A stretch of 33,528 bases of DNA from CAYVOX01 sp964453035 (GTDB lineage Bacteria > Chloroflexota > Anaerolineae > Anaerolineales > Anaerolineaceae). The stretch lies in contig CAYVOX010000019.1 of the NCBI GenBank assembly GCA_964453035.1, positions 1 through 33,528 on the forward strand. The letters are read 5' to 3'. The notes beneath the pieces are model-generated. The model was not told the DNA's origin. It saw nothing but the letters and a program-made list of their open reading frames with translations, and ran no database searches. This document shows positions 17,095-26,800 of this stretch, in pieces (position 1 is the first letter of the stretch; each line of letters opens with the position of its first letter). A program made the translations under genes and the position numbers.

Positions 17095-17958
17095 ATGAAG
17101 ATATGCCCTTACCTGGGGAAAATTGACGACCCCGCCACCCCGATTTTATTCCCGTCTACGTTGAACGGGTGCCACCGGATTGCCAGGGTGTGGAAACCAA
17201 GCCAGCTCACCCAGGCGCACACCTGCCTGACGGAAGCGCACGTCAAATGCGCCACCTTTCGGGAGGAACCGCAGGCGGTTGATGTTAAAATCCGGGAGGC
17301 GTACTTTGCGCGCAAGAAAAGAAGGTACCTGGTCATCGCGCTGGTGATTCTCGGGGTGATTTTGCTTGACCTGCTGGTTTTCTGGGTGCTTTTTAGCAAT
17401 GCAACCTTCGGGCGAAGCCCGGCTATCTCGACCCCTGAGGCAACGATTGGCATATCAGGAGCGGCGGGTCAGGATTGGAGGCCGATTGCGACCATTGCGA
17501 CGTTGGTTTATACCCCATTTTTGACGAGCACAGTGAAACCCTCACCCCTTCCAGTATCGCTGACCATAACGCCTTCCGTTGCCCAGAGCGTTGACCTGGA
17601 TAGACCGTTTGGTTCCCAACCCAGGTTTGTTATCCATCGGATTCAACCCGGTGATAATCTCTATGATCTGACCAAAACATACGCCACCACGCTGGAAGTG
17701 CTTAAGTGGGTGAACTACCAGCTGCATATTCCCCTGTGGCTGGAAGAGTTGATTGTTATTCCGATTAATCAGATGGCGGTTGATCCGCAGATGCCGCCGT
17801 TTGAGGCTTACCAGGTTGTGCAGGACGCTGTGGAAGTACGCGTCCTGGCGGCAAGCCTGGGAGCAGATGAGCAATTATTATGTCGCTACAACAACCTCAG
17901 GCCGGAACAACTGCTCACCCAGCGCCACTGGCTGATTGTTCCCAGAACTCGAAAGTAG
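17095..17958 (+). CDS. LysM membrane protein with N-terminal four-cysteine motif
   Basis: The 287-residue protein has three parts. Residues 1-60 form a cytoplasmic-side segment beginning MKICPYLGKIDDP, with cysteines at 4, 26, 44 and 52. A membrane helix lies at about 77-97, preceded by KKRR (cytoplasmic side). The outer part carries a LysM domain at about 177-222 (HRIQPGDNLYDLTKTY) and a second degenerate LysM at about 236-283. LysM binds N-acetylglucosamine-containing glycans, usually peptidoglycan. I recall similar CPYLG-type N-termini in Anaerolineae LysM proteins, but that needs a search. The cysteine set could bind zinc or an Fe-S cluster. The ATG is the first after an in-frame stop, and no clear ribosome binding site is seen. 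Confidence 0.8.
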   Translation: MKICPYLGKIDDPATPILFPSTLNGCHRIARVWKPSQLTQAHTCLTEAHVKCATFREEPQAVDVKIREAYFARKKRRYLVIALVILGVILLDLLVFWVLFSNATFGRSPAISTPEATIGISGAAGQDWRPIATIATLVYTPFLTSTVKPSPLPVSLTITPSVAQSVDLDRPFGSQPRFVIHRIQPGDNLYDLTKTYATTLEVLKWVNYQLHIPLWLEELIVIPINQMAVDPQMPPFEAYQVVQDAVEVRVLAASLGADEQLLCRYNNLRPEQLLTQRHWLIVPRTRK

Positions 17959-17969
17959 GTCACAGGCAG

Positions 17970-18434
17970 ATGAGGGCGATCTTATTTGTTTGCACCGCCA
18001 ATCAGTGCCGCTCTCCGGTGGCTGAGATGATTTTCAGGGAGGCGTTGAACCAAAAAAGCGGAGCGGGGCATATGACGGTTAAGAGCGCTGGCACCTGGAC
18101 GAAGAGTGGCTTGAAAGTCGCGCCGGGGATTCTCAGCCTGGCGCAAAAAATCGGCGTGGACCTGCGCGGCTTTACAACCACTTCGATTGAAGATCTCCAG
18201 CTTGAGGCATTTGATTGGATTGTTGTCATGGAAAAAAACCATAAAGAAGCGCTCGATTACGAACACCCTGCGTTGCGGAATAAAATCCATCTGCTCACGG
18301 TGCTGGCGGGGGAATACGCCTCGGATATTCCGGACCCGGTGAGGATGGATGCAGATAACGCCGTGCGGGTGCTGGTGGACCTGCAAAGGCTGGTGCGGCA
18401 GGTTTTTGAGCGCGTTAGCGAGGGGGGCATTTGA
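17970..18434 (+). CDS. Low-molecular-weight protein tyrosine phosphatase (Wzb/Ptp-like)
   Basis: The 154-residue protein has the LMW-PTP active site near its N-terminus: C8-TANQC-R14-S15, the CX5R(S) P-loop in which C8 forms the phosphocysteine. The general-acid loop is IPDPV with D122. Length and layout match Wzb/Etp-type enzymes, which dephosphorylate the tyrosine tail of Wzc-type kinases. I chose ATG 17970, 12 bp after the LysM gene. An upstream in-frame ATG at 17880 would add 30 residues before the phosphatase beta strand and lie inside the LysM gene. The start of the next gene overlaps its stop as TTGA. Confidence 0.9.
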   Translation: MRAILFVCTANQCRSPVAEMIFREALNQKSGAGHMTVKSAGTWTKSGLKVAPGILSLAQKIGVDLRGFTTTSIEDLQLEAFDWIVVMEKNHKEALDYEHPALRNKIHLLTVLAGEYASDIPDPVRMDADNAVRVLVDLQRLVRQVFERVSEGGI

Positions 18435-21010
18435 GCAACGGCGCGGTGAATTCCGGAGATGCGCATGCCTTGACCAGAAATATCCTGGAGCAGCTGCGCA
18501 GCCCGGAGCAACTGGATGACCATCCCTGGGCGGCAAAGCGTTTTGTGCGCGAGGCAGTCTCGACTCATCCGGTGCTGATGAATAAGAGCGCCGGGTTCCA
18601 GCTGGCTTTTGCCGTGGGGGAGCTTTTCCGGAAGATGCTCCCGGGGGTGGCGCCAAAGCGCGGTAAGCGACTGGATACGCAGTGGGGTGCGTTTGGAATC
18701 CTGGCGGCTAATTACTTTGCGCCGTTTTTGTTTGGGGAGCCTTACCCGGTCTCCTTGCGAGATGCATGGGGCAAAATTGATGAAGCCATCCTGACCTTCC
18801 GCTTTGGCAAAGATGGGCTGCTGACCCTATCCGAAGAGGATATCAACCGCTACAAACTGGTGGGGGATGAACTGGAAGTAGCGCCGCTCAGCACCCTCAG
18901 CGACTGGCAGCGCAAAGGTGTTGAACTGCTGGCAGAAGCCATTGCCGCCCGTGAAGCCCACCTCGACCACCAGGCTGAGATGGCGGCAGCTTCACCGATG
19001 GCTGAACTGACTGAAGCGGAAGAATCCAAAACACCCCGACGCAAAAAAACGCAAAGCAAAACACATGCCTGGCTGGGGCTGGCGCTTGGCTTGCTGCTGC
19101 TGGTGGGATTGGTGCTGCTGGGAGTCAAAGCTTACCGTGTCTACCAGCTTGCGCTCGTCACCCAGTCCGATTTGAACCGGCTTAAGAGCATGGCTTCTTT
19201 GCCGGTGGATAGCGCCAAACTGAAAAACGCAGGGGGGCTGCTGCAGGATATTGCCAGGGATATTGCCAATCTGCAAAATGAGACTGCTTCGTATCTCAGA
19301 ACCTTTGGGGCAGGGTTGAGGTGGGTGCCGCAGTACGGGGAAGACATCGCTGCTGCTGCCGATTTGCTGGATGCCGCCGGGCAGTTTGTGGCTGCCACGC
19401 AGACCCTCTACGCGGTGGGCTTTCCCATTTACCAGGGCATTGAAAAAGACCGTTCCTCGCTGAACCCGCAGAAGCTGACCGCCCTGCTGGTGGAGGCTCA
19501 ACCGCAGCTTGCTCAGGCGCGCCGCGAACTGGACCTTGCGCTTGCCCTGTGGAATAAACACGACCTGCAAAAGTTTTCACCGCGCACGCGCATCCTGCTC
19601 AGCCAGGTTGACCAGCCCATCGACCTGCTGGATAAGGGCTTATCGTTGGCGATTGGGCTGCCCGGGCTGCTAGGCGCCAGCAGCGACGGGCCGAAAACGT
19701 ACCTGGTGCTGCTTCAAAACGAGGACGAACTGCGCCCCACGGGGGGATTTATCACCGCGATTTTTAAGGTTGTGGTCAAAGATGGGTCAATTTTGAGCCT
19801 GGATTTTGAGGATACCGAAAAACAGGAGGATTGGACCCTCCCATACCCGGATGCGCCCTGGCAGATGCGCGATTACATGGGCATTCCCGTCATGGTGCTG
19901 CGAGATGCCAACTGGTTCACCAATTTTCCGACAACGGTCAGCTGGGTTGAATTTTTATACGCTTACAACCACCAGCATTCGCTGGATGGCGTCATCGCGC
20001 TTGACCAGCAGGTGTTGGTGGCGTTGTTGAGCGTAACTGGCCCCATCAACGTCCAGTACAGTGAGGTGCCGGTTACCTCTGCCAACGTAATCACCTTTAT
20101 GCGGGATGCCAAAACACCGCCTTTCCAGCCTCAACCGACGGATTGGACGCGCAAGAGCTCCATCAAGAACATTGGGAATGAAATCATCAAGAAACTCACC
20201 GCCAATTTTGGCGCGCTGGACTGGCAAAAACTGGTAGAGATGGTGGTGAGAATGTTAAACGAGCGCCACCTGCTGCTGCAGTTTGATGATAAGTCGGTTG
20301 CGGCGCTTCTGGCTGAACTGGAGTGGGATGGGGGCATTCACCCGGGAAATGGGGATTTTTTAATGGTGGTGGACAGCAACATTGGTTACAACAAAGCTAA
20401 CCCGGTGGTGGAAACACTTTACACCTATGACGTGGACCTGACCCAACCGCAGGCGCCTGAGAGCATCCTGGTTGTGTCGCAAGCCAATGCAAGCCCCAGC
20501 ACGCGCTCGTGTGTGCAGTATGGCGGCGCCACCCCCGAGGATAACCGCTACCCGATTTATCACTGCTACTGGAATTATTTGCGCGTGTATGCGCTGACCG
20601 GCGCAACGCTTACGGATGCCACACCGCACCAGGTCCCCGCCGACTGGATGATTTTGCAGCAATCCATCCCGGCCAGGGTGGATACACTCGATGAGAAGAT
20701 TACCGGGGTACAGGGGTACGGCACGATGGTGGTGGTGCCAGGCGGGCAAACCTACGATACGCGCTTCACATTTGCCCTTCCAGCGCGGGTGGTTAGCCAG
20801 CAAGCCGGGACAAAATCCTTCACATATTCGCTCAAGCTGAAGAAGCAGCCGGGAACATCCGTCGTGCCCGTGGTGGTGAGGGTGCACCTGCCTCCCTCGG
20901 CGCGGGTGGATGCGGTTAATCTGAAAGCTGTGATGGATGGCGCCAACCTCCTGGTGGAGACCAACTTGCGCACGGATATTAACCTGACGATCAAATTCAC
21001 CCTTCCGTGA
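18431..21010 (+). CDS. DUF4012 domain membrane protein
   Basis: The 859-residue protein starts at TTG 18431, overlapping the phosphatase stop by 4 bp and preceded by a GAGGGGGG run. Residues 1-210 are predicted cytoplasmic and match nothing I recognise. They end in a basic stretch (RRKKTQSK) before a membrane helix at about 213-235. The extracytoplasmic part has a helical linker (about 240-415) and then DUF4012, with LVLLQNEDELRPTGGFI at 425-441 and further motifs around WFTNFPTTVSW. DUF4012 proteins are common near polysaccharide genes in Chloroflexota and Actinobacteria; their biochemical role is not established. Position after the kinase, LysM and phosphatase genes suggests glycan assembly or attachment. 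Confidence 0.85.
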   Translation: MSNGAVNSGDAHALTRNILEQLRSPEQLDDHPWAAKRFVREAVSTHPVLMNKSAGFQLAFAVGELFRKMLPGVAPKRGKRLDTQWGAFGILAANYFAPFLFGEPYPVSLRDAWGKIDEAILTFRFGKDGLLTLSEEDINRYKLVGDELEVAPLSTLSDWQRKGVELLAEAIAAREAHLDHQAEMAAASPMAELTEAEESKTPRRKKTQSKTHAWLGLALGLLLLVGLVLLGVKAYRVYQLALVTQSDLNRLKSMASLPVDSAKLKNAGGLLQDIARDIANLQNETASYLRTFGAGLRWVPQYGEDIAAAADLLDAAGQFVAATQTLYAVGFPIYQGIEKDRSSLNPQKLTALLVEAQPQLAQARRELDLALALWNKHDLQKFSPRTRILLSQVDQPIDLLDKGLSLAIGLPGLLGASSDGPKTYLVLLQNEDELRPTGGFITAIFKVVVKDGSILSLDFEDTEKQEDWTLPYPDAPWQMRDYMGIPVMVLRDANWFTNFPTTVSWVEFLYAYNHQHSLDGVIALDQQVLVALLSVTGPINVQYSEVPVTSANVITFMRDAKTPPFQPQPTDWTRKSSIKNIGNEIIKKLTANFGALDWQKLVEMVVRMLNERHLLLQFDDKSVAALLAELEWDGGIHPGNGDFLMVVDSNIGYNKANPVVETLYTYDVDLTQPQAPESILVVSQANASPSTRSCVQYGGATPEDNRYPIYHCYWNYLRVYALTGATLTDATPHQVPADWMILQQSIPARVDTLDEKITGVQGYGTMVVVPGGQTYDTRFTFALPARVVSQQAGTKSFTYSLKLKKQPGTSVVPVVVRVHLPPSARVDAVNLKAVMDGANLLVETNLRTDINLTIKFTLP

Positions 21011-21039
21011 AATCCGGATTGAATCCGGATGGTAACGGC

Positions 21040-21068
21040 TTCTTTTGGGTACATCAAGTCACTATAAT
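21040..21068 (+). promoter_or_regulatory. Possible promoter before the tandem-repeat secreted protein
   Basis: A perfect TATAAT at 21063-21068 lies 36 bp before the ATG at 21104. The best -35 at 17-bp spacing is TTCTTT (21040-21045), which is poor, so the call rests on the -10. GAGGAG at 21091-21096 is a strong ribosome binding site 7 bp before ATG 21104. Confidence 0.4.
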
Positions 21069-21103
21069 TAGAAGAAGCAGTTTTAGCGATGAGGAGAAAT
21101 GTT

Positions 21104-22207
21104 ATGAACAAAACGATGCGATTCGTGTTGGTTATTGCGCTTTTAGCAGGGATTATTTTTGTCCTGGGCCAAAACGCAGTCTGGGCTGCTCCGCCCGCGC
21201 CGATTGACGTCCCCGGCGACCCAAAAACCGGCGCTGGCCCTTATAAACTGGGCGGGTGCGTGACCGGAACAGTGAAGGACCTCAAGCCTGGTTTCAAGAT
21301 CAATGTGGCGATGCTGGAGGCGTGGAACTCTTACCGCACCGAAGGCCTGCCGCCAATGCCGGTTTATTACTGGACGCTGCCGGGCGGGCCGGATGACATC
21401 TTCTCGTGCATTGCGATTGTGAAGATCCAACAAAACGACAAGCTGCTGAAGGAATTTCCGCTTTACGAGAACGACCAGTACACCAAGGATTTTCCCTACA
21501 CCAAGGGTTCCGCGGAAGTCTGCCTGGATACGCCCAAGGACAAGACCGGCTACATCTACTTCTACGACGAGTTCAAGTGGTTCTACAACAAGCAAATCCA
21601 CGGCGATAACTACCCCAACTGGGTGCAGGTTGGCGGACCTTTCCAGGGCGGCTCTAAAGGCTGCGTGCCGGTCACCTATTCGGGCGTTTATGCCTACTAC
21701 TCTCCCGAGCCAGATAAAGACCTGAACGACCCCAACAAGTTCCAGTACACCACCCTGTTCCGCCGGGTTGGCAGCGTGGACGTGCCCTACCAGGTGATGA
21801 CGATGACGAAGAACGGGGCCATGTCTGTGGGCGGCTGCGTGACCGGCAACATTGAGAACCTGGATGAGAGCAAAGGCTACAAGATGGTTGCAAGCGTGGT
21901 GGGAGAGCCGAAAGATATCAAACCGCTGCCCATCGAGGTGGGCAAGTTCTACCAGTGCATCATTGATCTCAAGCTCTACCAGAATGAGAAGCTCATCAAC
22001 GAGTTGCCCAAGGATGACGGCAACGTCACTATCTGCTTTGCCATCCCGCCTTACCAGGAAGGCACCATCTACTACTGGGATAAATACTTTGATGAGAAAT
22101 CCGAATGGAAGCCGATTAGCGACCCTTACAAGACCGGGATTGCCTGCGGTCCGGTGACCAAATCGGGTTATTACGGCATGGTTGACGTCAACAAGGAAAA
22201 TAAATAA
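21104..22207 (+). CDS. Secreted protein of two tandem four-cysteine repeats, unrecognised family
   Basis: The 367-residue protein has a signal peptide of about 29 residues (MNKTMRF, hydrophobic core, AVWAA). The mature part is two related units. Unit 1 has cysteines at 52, 102, 140 and 187; unit 2 at 245, 285, 311 and 348. Each opens with GGCVTG and closes with a C-x-PVT-x-SG motif (CVPVTYSG, CGPVTKSG). Between them are matching IKIYQN/LKLYQN-type strands and an EVCL/TICF strand, giving a beta-rich fold with two likely disulfides per unit. I do not recognise the family. I chose ATG 21104 over 21089 because GAGGAG overlaps the latter and is correctly spaced for the former. Confidence 0.85.
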   Translation: MNKTMRFVLVIALLAGIIFVLGQNAVWAAPPAPIDVPGDPKTGAGPYKLGGCVTGTVKDLKPGFKINVAMLEAWNSYRTEGLPPMPVYYWTLPGGPDDIFSCIAIVKIQQNDKLLKEFPLYENDQYTKDFPYTKGSAEVCLDTPKDKTGYIYFYDEFKWFYNKQIHGDNYPNWVQVGGPFQGGSKGCVPVTYSGVYAYYSPEPDKDLNDPNKFQYTTLFRRVGSVDVPYQVMTMTKNGAMSVGGCVTGNIENLDESKGYKMVASVVGEPKDIKPLPIEVGKFYQCIIDLKLYQNEKLINELPKDDGNVTICFAIPPYQEGTIYYWDKYFDEKSEWKPISDPYKTGIACGPVTKSGYYGMVDVNKENK

Positions 22208-22275
22208 TCCCCCAATCGCGCAAGCCGGAGGATGAGAAAGGGGCTGGGTTAGCCCGCTCTCATCCTCAGGGGGGA
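22207..22275 (+). terminator. Long hairpin after the tandem-repeat protein gene, possible terminator
   Basis: A 10-bp perfect stem pairs GAGGATGAGA (22228-22237) with TCTCATCCTC (22258-22267). Inside it GGGCT (22241-22245) pairs with AGCCC (22251-22255) around a GGGTT loop, and outside ATCCCCC (22207-22213) can pair with GGGGGAT (22270-22276 region). No T-tract follows directly, so it is not a classic intrinsic terminator. It may act as a weak terminator, an mRNA stability element or a processing site. Confidence 0.55.
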
Positions 22276-22331
22276 TGGATTGGACCAGGTTGTTTAATGG
22301 TTGAAAAATCCGGTTTTACTGACCGCACCCC

Positions 22332-23792
22332 ATGAAAAGTATTCGCAGCGTCGTGCCACCGCTCTTCATTGCCCTCAGCCTGGGGGTAGTTTACCTGGGC
22401 ACGATGGCGCGCGGGTTAACCTGGGCTAACGGTGGCACAGATGGCGGCGACCTCATCACGGCTGCGGCGGTTGGCGGCGTGGCGCACCCCACCGGCTACC
22501 CGACCTACCTGCTGGCGGCGGGGGTTTTTCAACAAATCCCGCTGGGGACACTGGCATTTCGCACCCATTTGCTTTCAGCGGCTGCCGCAGTTGCGGCAGC
22601 GCTGGTGGTTTACTTTATGGTTACCCGGCTGGCAGGTGCAACCAGCGAGGGCAACTGGTTGGCAGGGCTGGCGGCAGCCGGGCTGTTTGGCCTGGCGCCG
22701 CTGGTGTGGTCTCAGGCGGTGATTGCCGAGGTTTATACGCTGCACGCGCTGTTTGTGGCGCTGGTTGCGGCGCTGGCGGTGTGGATCCCGCTCAAAGCCC
22801 GGAGCGGCTGGTGGGATGCGCTGCTGGGCGTGGTGCTGGGCCTGGCGGTAGGCAACCACCTGACCTCCGTTTTTCTCATCCCGGCAGCTTTGCTGCGGAT
22901 GAAACAACCCCGCCCTTTCCGGATTGACCCGGGCGCGCTGGCGCGAGGCGCAGCCGGGCTGGGAACCGGGCTGCTGGTGTATGCGGCCCTACCGCTGCGA
23001 GCGCTCAGCCTGCCACCGGTCAACTGGGGCGACCCGGTAACCCTGGAGCGCTTCTCCTGGTTGGTGAGCGGGCAGCTTTACCAGCGCCGCCTGCTGAACC
23101 TGCCCGCTGCCGGGATGGTTGAGCGCCTGGAAGAGGCCGGAGGCCTGCTGGCGGCTCAAGTGGGGCTGGCGGGCATTTTGCTGGCGCTTGTGGGGTTGAT
23201 TTTTTACTTCAAACCAACCCGCCTGTACTTCCTAACGCTGTGGATTGCAGCGGCGTTTGCCGCTTTTGCGGTGCTCTACGCTTCGGCTGATTCCTATCTT
23301 TACCTGATCCCGGTGGTGCTTTCGCTTAGCATCTGGGCCGGATTGGGATTGGGCGGCTTGATGCAACCGGCTTTTCGCTATATGGGCTGGTTTAAGCCCG
23401 TGGCGGCAGCGTTATTTGGCCTGCTGCTGGTGGGTTATGCGCTGGACCGCTGGCCGCGCGTGGATGCCTCGCGCGATGGGCGCGCCGAACAGTTTGGTGC
23501 CCAGGTGCTGCAGAATGCCCCTCAGTCGGCGCTGATTTTTGCCCAGGACGATGCCTCGGTTTTCTCGATGTGGTATTTCCATTTTGCGCTCAGGCAGCGG
23601 CCCGACCTGGTGATCATGGCGCAGGATTTGCTGCACTTTGAGTGGTACGACCGCACCCTGCGCTCAACTTACCCGGCTGTGGCCTGGCCTGGAGGGTTGT
23701 TCTGGCCGCAGAGCGTGGCAGAGGCCAACCCAACCCGCCCGGTGTGCACGCTGACCAGCGCGGGCGCCGGCCTGGCGTGTTCAGCGCCGTGA
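22332..23792 (+). CDS. DUF2723 membrane protein (O-mannosyltransferase-like, TMEM260-related)
   Basis: The 486-residue polytopic protein has about ten hydrophobic segments and opens with the DUF2723 signature. An acidic first loop, GGTDGGDLITAA (about residues 35-46), is followed by HPTGYPTYLLA. These loops place the catalytic acid in GT-C-fold enzymes of the protein O-mannosyltransferase type. Human TMEM260, a DUF2723 protein, O-mannosylates Ig-like IPT domains; bacterial members are largely uncharacterised. A C-terminal soluble stretch (about 395-486) resembles an extracytoplasmic cap. It would use a polyprenyl-phosphate sugar to modify extracytoplasmic proteins or glycans. The adjacent Thr-rich beta-sandwich surface protein is a plausible but untested substrate. 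Confidence 0.83.
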   Translation: MKSIRSVVPPLFIALSLGVVYLGTMARGLTWANGGTDGGDLITAAAVGGVAHPTGYPTYLLAAGVFQQIPLGTLAFRTHLLSAAAAVAAALVVYFMVTRLAGATSEGNWLAGLAAAGLFGLAPLVWSQAVIAEVYTLHALFVALVAALAVWIPLKARSGWWDALLGVVLGLAVGNHLTSVFLIPAALLRMKQPRPFRIDPGALARGAAGLGTGLLVYAALPLRALSLPPVNWGDPVTLERFSWLVSGQLYQRRLLNLPAAGMVERLEEAGGLLAAQVGLAGILLALVGLIFYFKPTRLYFLTLWIAAAFAAFAVLYASADSYLYLIPVVLSLSIWAGLGLGGLMQPAFRYMGWFKPVAAALFGLLLVGYALDRWPRVDASRDGRAEQFGAQVLQNAPQSALIFAQDDASVFSMWYFHFALRQRPDLVIMAQDLLHFEWYDRTLRSTYPAVAWPGGLFWPQSVAEANPTRPVCTLTSAGAGLACSAP

Positions 23793-23812
23793 TAGTGGCA
23801 TTATTTTGTTGG

Positions 23813-23841
23813 TTGACGCTTTGAGGTAGTTAAATTAAAAT
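23813..23841 (+). promoter_or_regulatory. Predicted sigma-70-type promoter for the large surface protein
   Basis: TTGACG (23813-23818), a 17-bp spacer and TAAAAT (23836-23841) form a strong near-consensus promoter. Transcription would begin near 23848, which lies after an in-frame ATG at 23840. That ATG therefore cannot be used from this transcript, supporting the start at 23900. Confidence 0.65.
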
Positions 23842-23899
23842 GGATGAAGGGGAGCGTTTTTATCTTCATCCCAATCTATTGAAAACGGATCGGGGAACT

Positions 23900-26800
23900 A
23901 TGGAAAAAACTAAAGGGTATAGAATTTTCAACATCTTAACCGTACTGGTGCTTTTAACCGGGCTGGTGTTTACCAGCCATACGCCGGTTAAGGCAGCCAC
24001 CACGCTGACCATTGAGCCGATTACGTGGAACGTGATTGGGCTGGACAGCAATAACGTCAACGTGGGTCCCAATACCTTCCCGGTGGGGGCGCGGGTGTGC
24101 TATACGGGGGATGAACCTGCGTATTTGAAGGCAGACTTTATATGGGATGATAGCGATTCGTACATCAATTTATCAGCTAACAACACCGATCCTCTAACCA
24201 TCAACGGTCCGTTCACAGAACCGTGCGTTGATTTTTACTTTGAGGTTGAAGTTACCCGAAATTCAGCCGCTTACGATCATACCCGCGCCTATCACATTGA
24301 GGTTACGGATGGCACCACAACGGTCAGCACGCCGCAACCGCGCGAGCTTTACGTGGAGCACCTGGTTTCGCAGAGCCGCAACGGACAGTTGGATTTGCGG
24401 TTGAGCACCGACGGGGTGAATTTCTCCAGCGTGGCGGTGGGCGGAACGATGGGCCTGGTGGTAGGCAGCACCTACTGGATTCAACTGGTGGGCTATACGG
24501 CTACCCAGGGTTATGAACAGATTGAATCTTATCTCACCCTGCCCAATACCATTTTCCAGGTACATGAAGTCGAATCGGTGTTTTCTTCGCCGGTGAATCC
24601 GACAATCATTGATCAGCTGTACGGCGACGCGTGTTTTTGGGATAGCGACACGGCCTCGCCCACTTACCTTTCCTGCCTGAGCTCGGGGAAAATGGGCGGA
24701 GATGTCTCCATCACTTACAAGTTGACCATTCTCGGTGGCGCTGGTACATCACGGTCCGTCAATGCGATGATTTACGATTTTTCGGGCTCCAGCTTCCACT
24801 ACAACGCGGATTACTCTGCGGATGCGCGGATCATCTCGATCATTGATCCCACCAACCCACCATTGACGTTTACCAAGGCCTTCAGCCCGGATCCCATCGC
24901 GGCTGGCGGCGTCTCGACCTTAACCTTCACCCTGACCAATACTTCAGCCACGGTGCTGGCAAACCTCAACTTTACCGATACCTTCCCAACCACACCCGGG
25001 CAGATGCTGCTGGCGACGCCGGATAATTTTTCTGCTGTTGGCTGCGGTTCGCCCACCTACAGCCCCGCGGGTGATAAAAAATCCATTGCCCTTTCCAACA
25101 TCACGTTGGCAGCGAGCGGCACCTGCACCATCAAAGTTAATGTCACGGCACCGGTTGCTGGAACTTACACCAACAGCACCACGCTGAAGATTGCGGCGGT
25201 GACAACGAACAAAACAGCTACGGATACCCTCACAGCTGGTACCTACACCGCCCCGGCCTGTGTTCCAAACCTACTAATGGCGGAATGGAATTTTAACACG
25301 ACGAGCGCAACCCCAGCCACGCCGCCGCCCTCCACCAACAACGTGGGAACCGCAGCGGCAAGCGTGAGTTTAGCGGGCGGGGTGTTCAGTTATGAAACCA
25401 CAAATCATTCTGCGCCGTACTCCTGGGGTATTTACCCGTTTCCGCTTAACAAATCCACCAGCGCGTATTTTCAATTTGCCATCGCTAAGGGTTCGTTTGA
25501 AGATATCAGCTTTAGTTTCTGGGTAAGTAAAAAGTCAAATAATGGTCCAACTTCGATGGACGTTAACTGGAGCAGCCAGGCAGATTTTTCAACTTCAACT
25601 TCTTTAGCAACCAATCTATCCATCGCGGATAAAGTTTGGACGCAACACACCCTACCAACCATCTCGCCTGCCCCTGCGGTAACGTACTTCAGAGTCTATG
25701 TGTACGGCTCAAAAAATAGCACCGGGGCGGACAATATCATCTACGTTGACGATGTGCGCTTCACCGGCTGCGGAATGCCGCTGGCTACCCTCAGCAAGGC
25801 CTTCTCGCCGGCGACGGTTACCCCGGTCGCCCCGGGCAACACATCCACGCTCACCTTCACCCTGGCCAATCCAACCGCTGTCGCGCTCACCAATGTGAAC
25901 TTCAGTGATGTTCTGCCCACCGGTTTGACGGTAACGAGTAGTGGTACACCCACGCCTATCTGCGGCGGCACGCTGACCACAACCGCGCCTGACCGGATTG
26001 CGTTCTCAGGAGGGACGCTGGCGGCGGGCGCCACCTGTTCCATCCCGGTGACCGTCACGGCAACCACCGCCGGGACGTTCACCAACGTGAGCGGGTTTAT
26101 CTCCGCCACTTATGGGGGCAGCACCTTCACCAACACCACCTCCACTGGCTTCGGCACCGCCACGCTGAAAGCCGTGGCACCGCCCAGCATGACCAAGAGC
26201 TTTGAACCCAACCCGATTGCCGCGGGGGGCATCAGCACCCTGACGTTTGTCATCACCAACCCCAACCTGGCGGATGCGATGACGGCGGTCAGCTTCACGG
26301 ATACCTTCCCTGCGTCGATGGTGGTTGCTGACCCGTTGACCTACGCCACCAGCGGCTGCGGCTTGCCAAATTATGGGCCAACCGTCGGAGCGGGTTCCAT
26401 TGCCTTCTCAGGTGGGTCCATTGCGGCGGGTGGGACGTGCACTGTGTCGGTTAACGTCACCGCGCCAACCGCGGGGTCGTATGCCAACACCAGCAGCACG
26501 GTTACCGGCACGGTGGCGGGTTCTGCCCTGACGGGCAATGCGGCCTCGAGCACTTTGACCGTCAATACCGTCACGCCCGGCATCGCCATCCTCAAGCAAA
26601 TTTCTTCCACCAGCGAGTACGGGCCGTGGTATTCGTACGTATCTGTTGGCGTGAGCGATTCCGTCTGGTATAAGTTCACGGTTGAGAACACCGGCGACGT
26701 GGACCTCACCAACGTCAGCGTGACCGATGCCAGTCTGACGGCGCTGGGCGTGGACCTCTCAGATTGCTCCTGGCTTGTGCTGGCAAAGTACACCACCACC

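Noticed and set aside
17880..17969. 30-residue N-terminal extension of the phosphatase
   Set aside because: It lies inside the LysM gene and would displace the family's N-terminal active-site strand.
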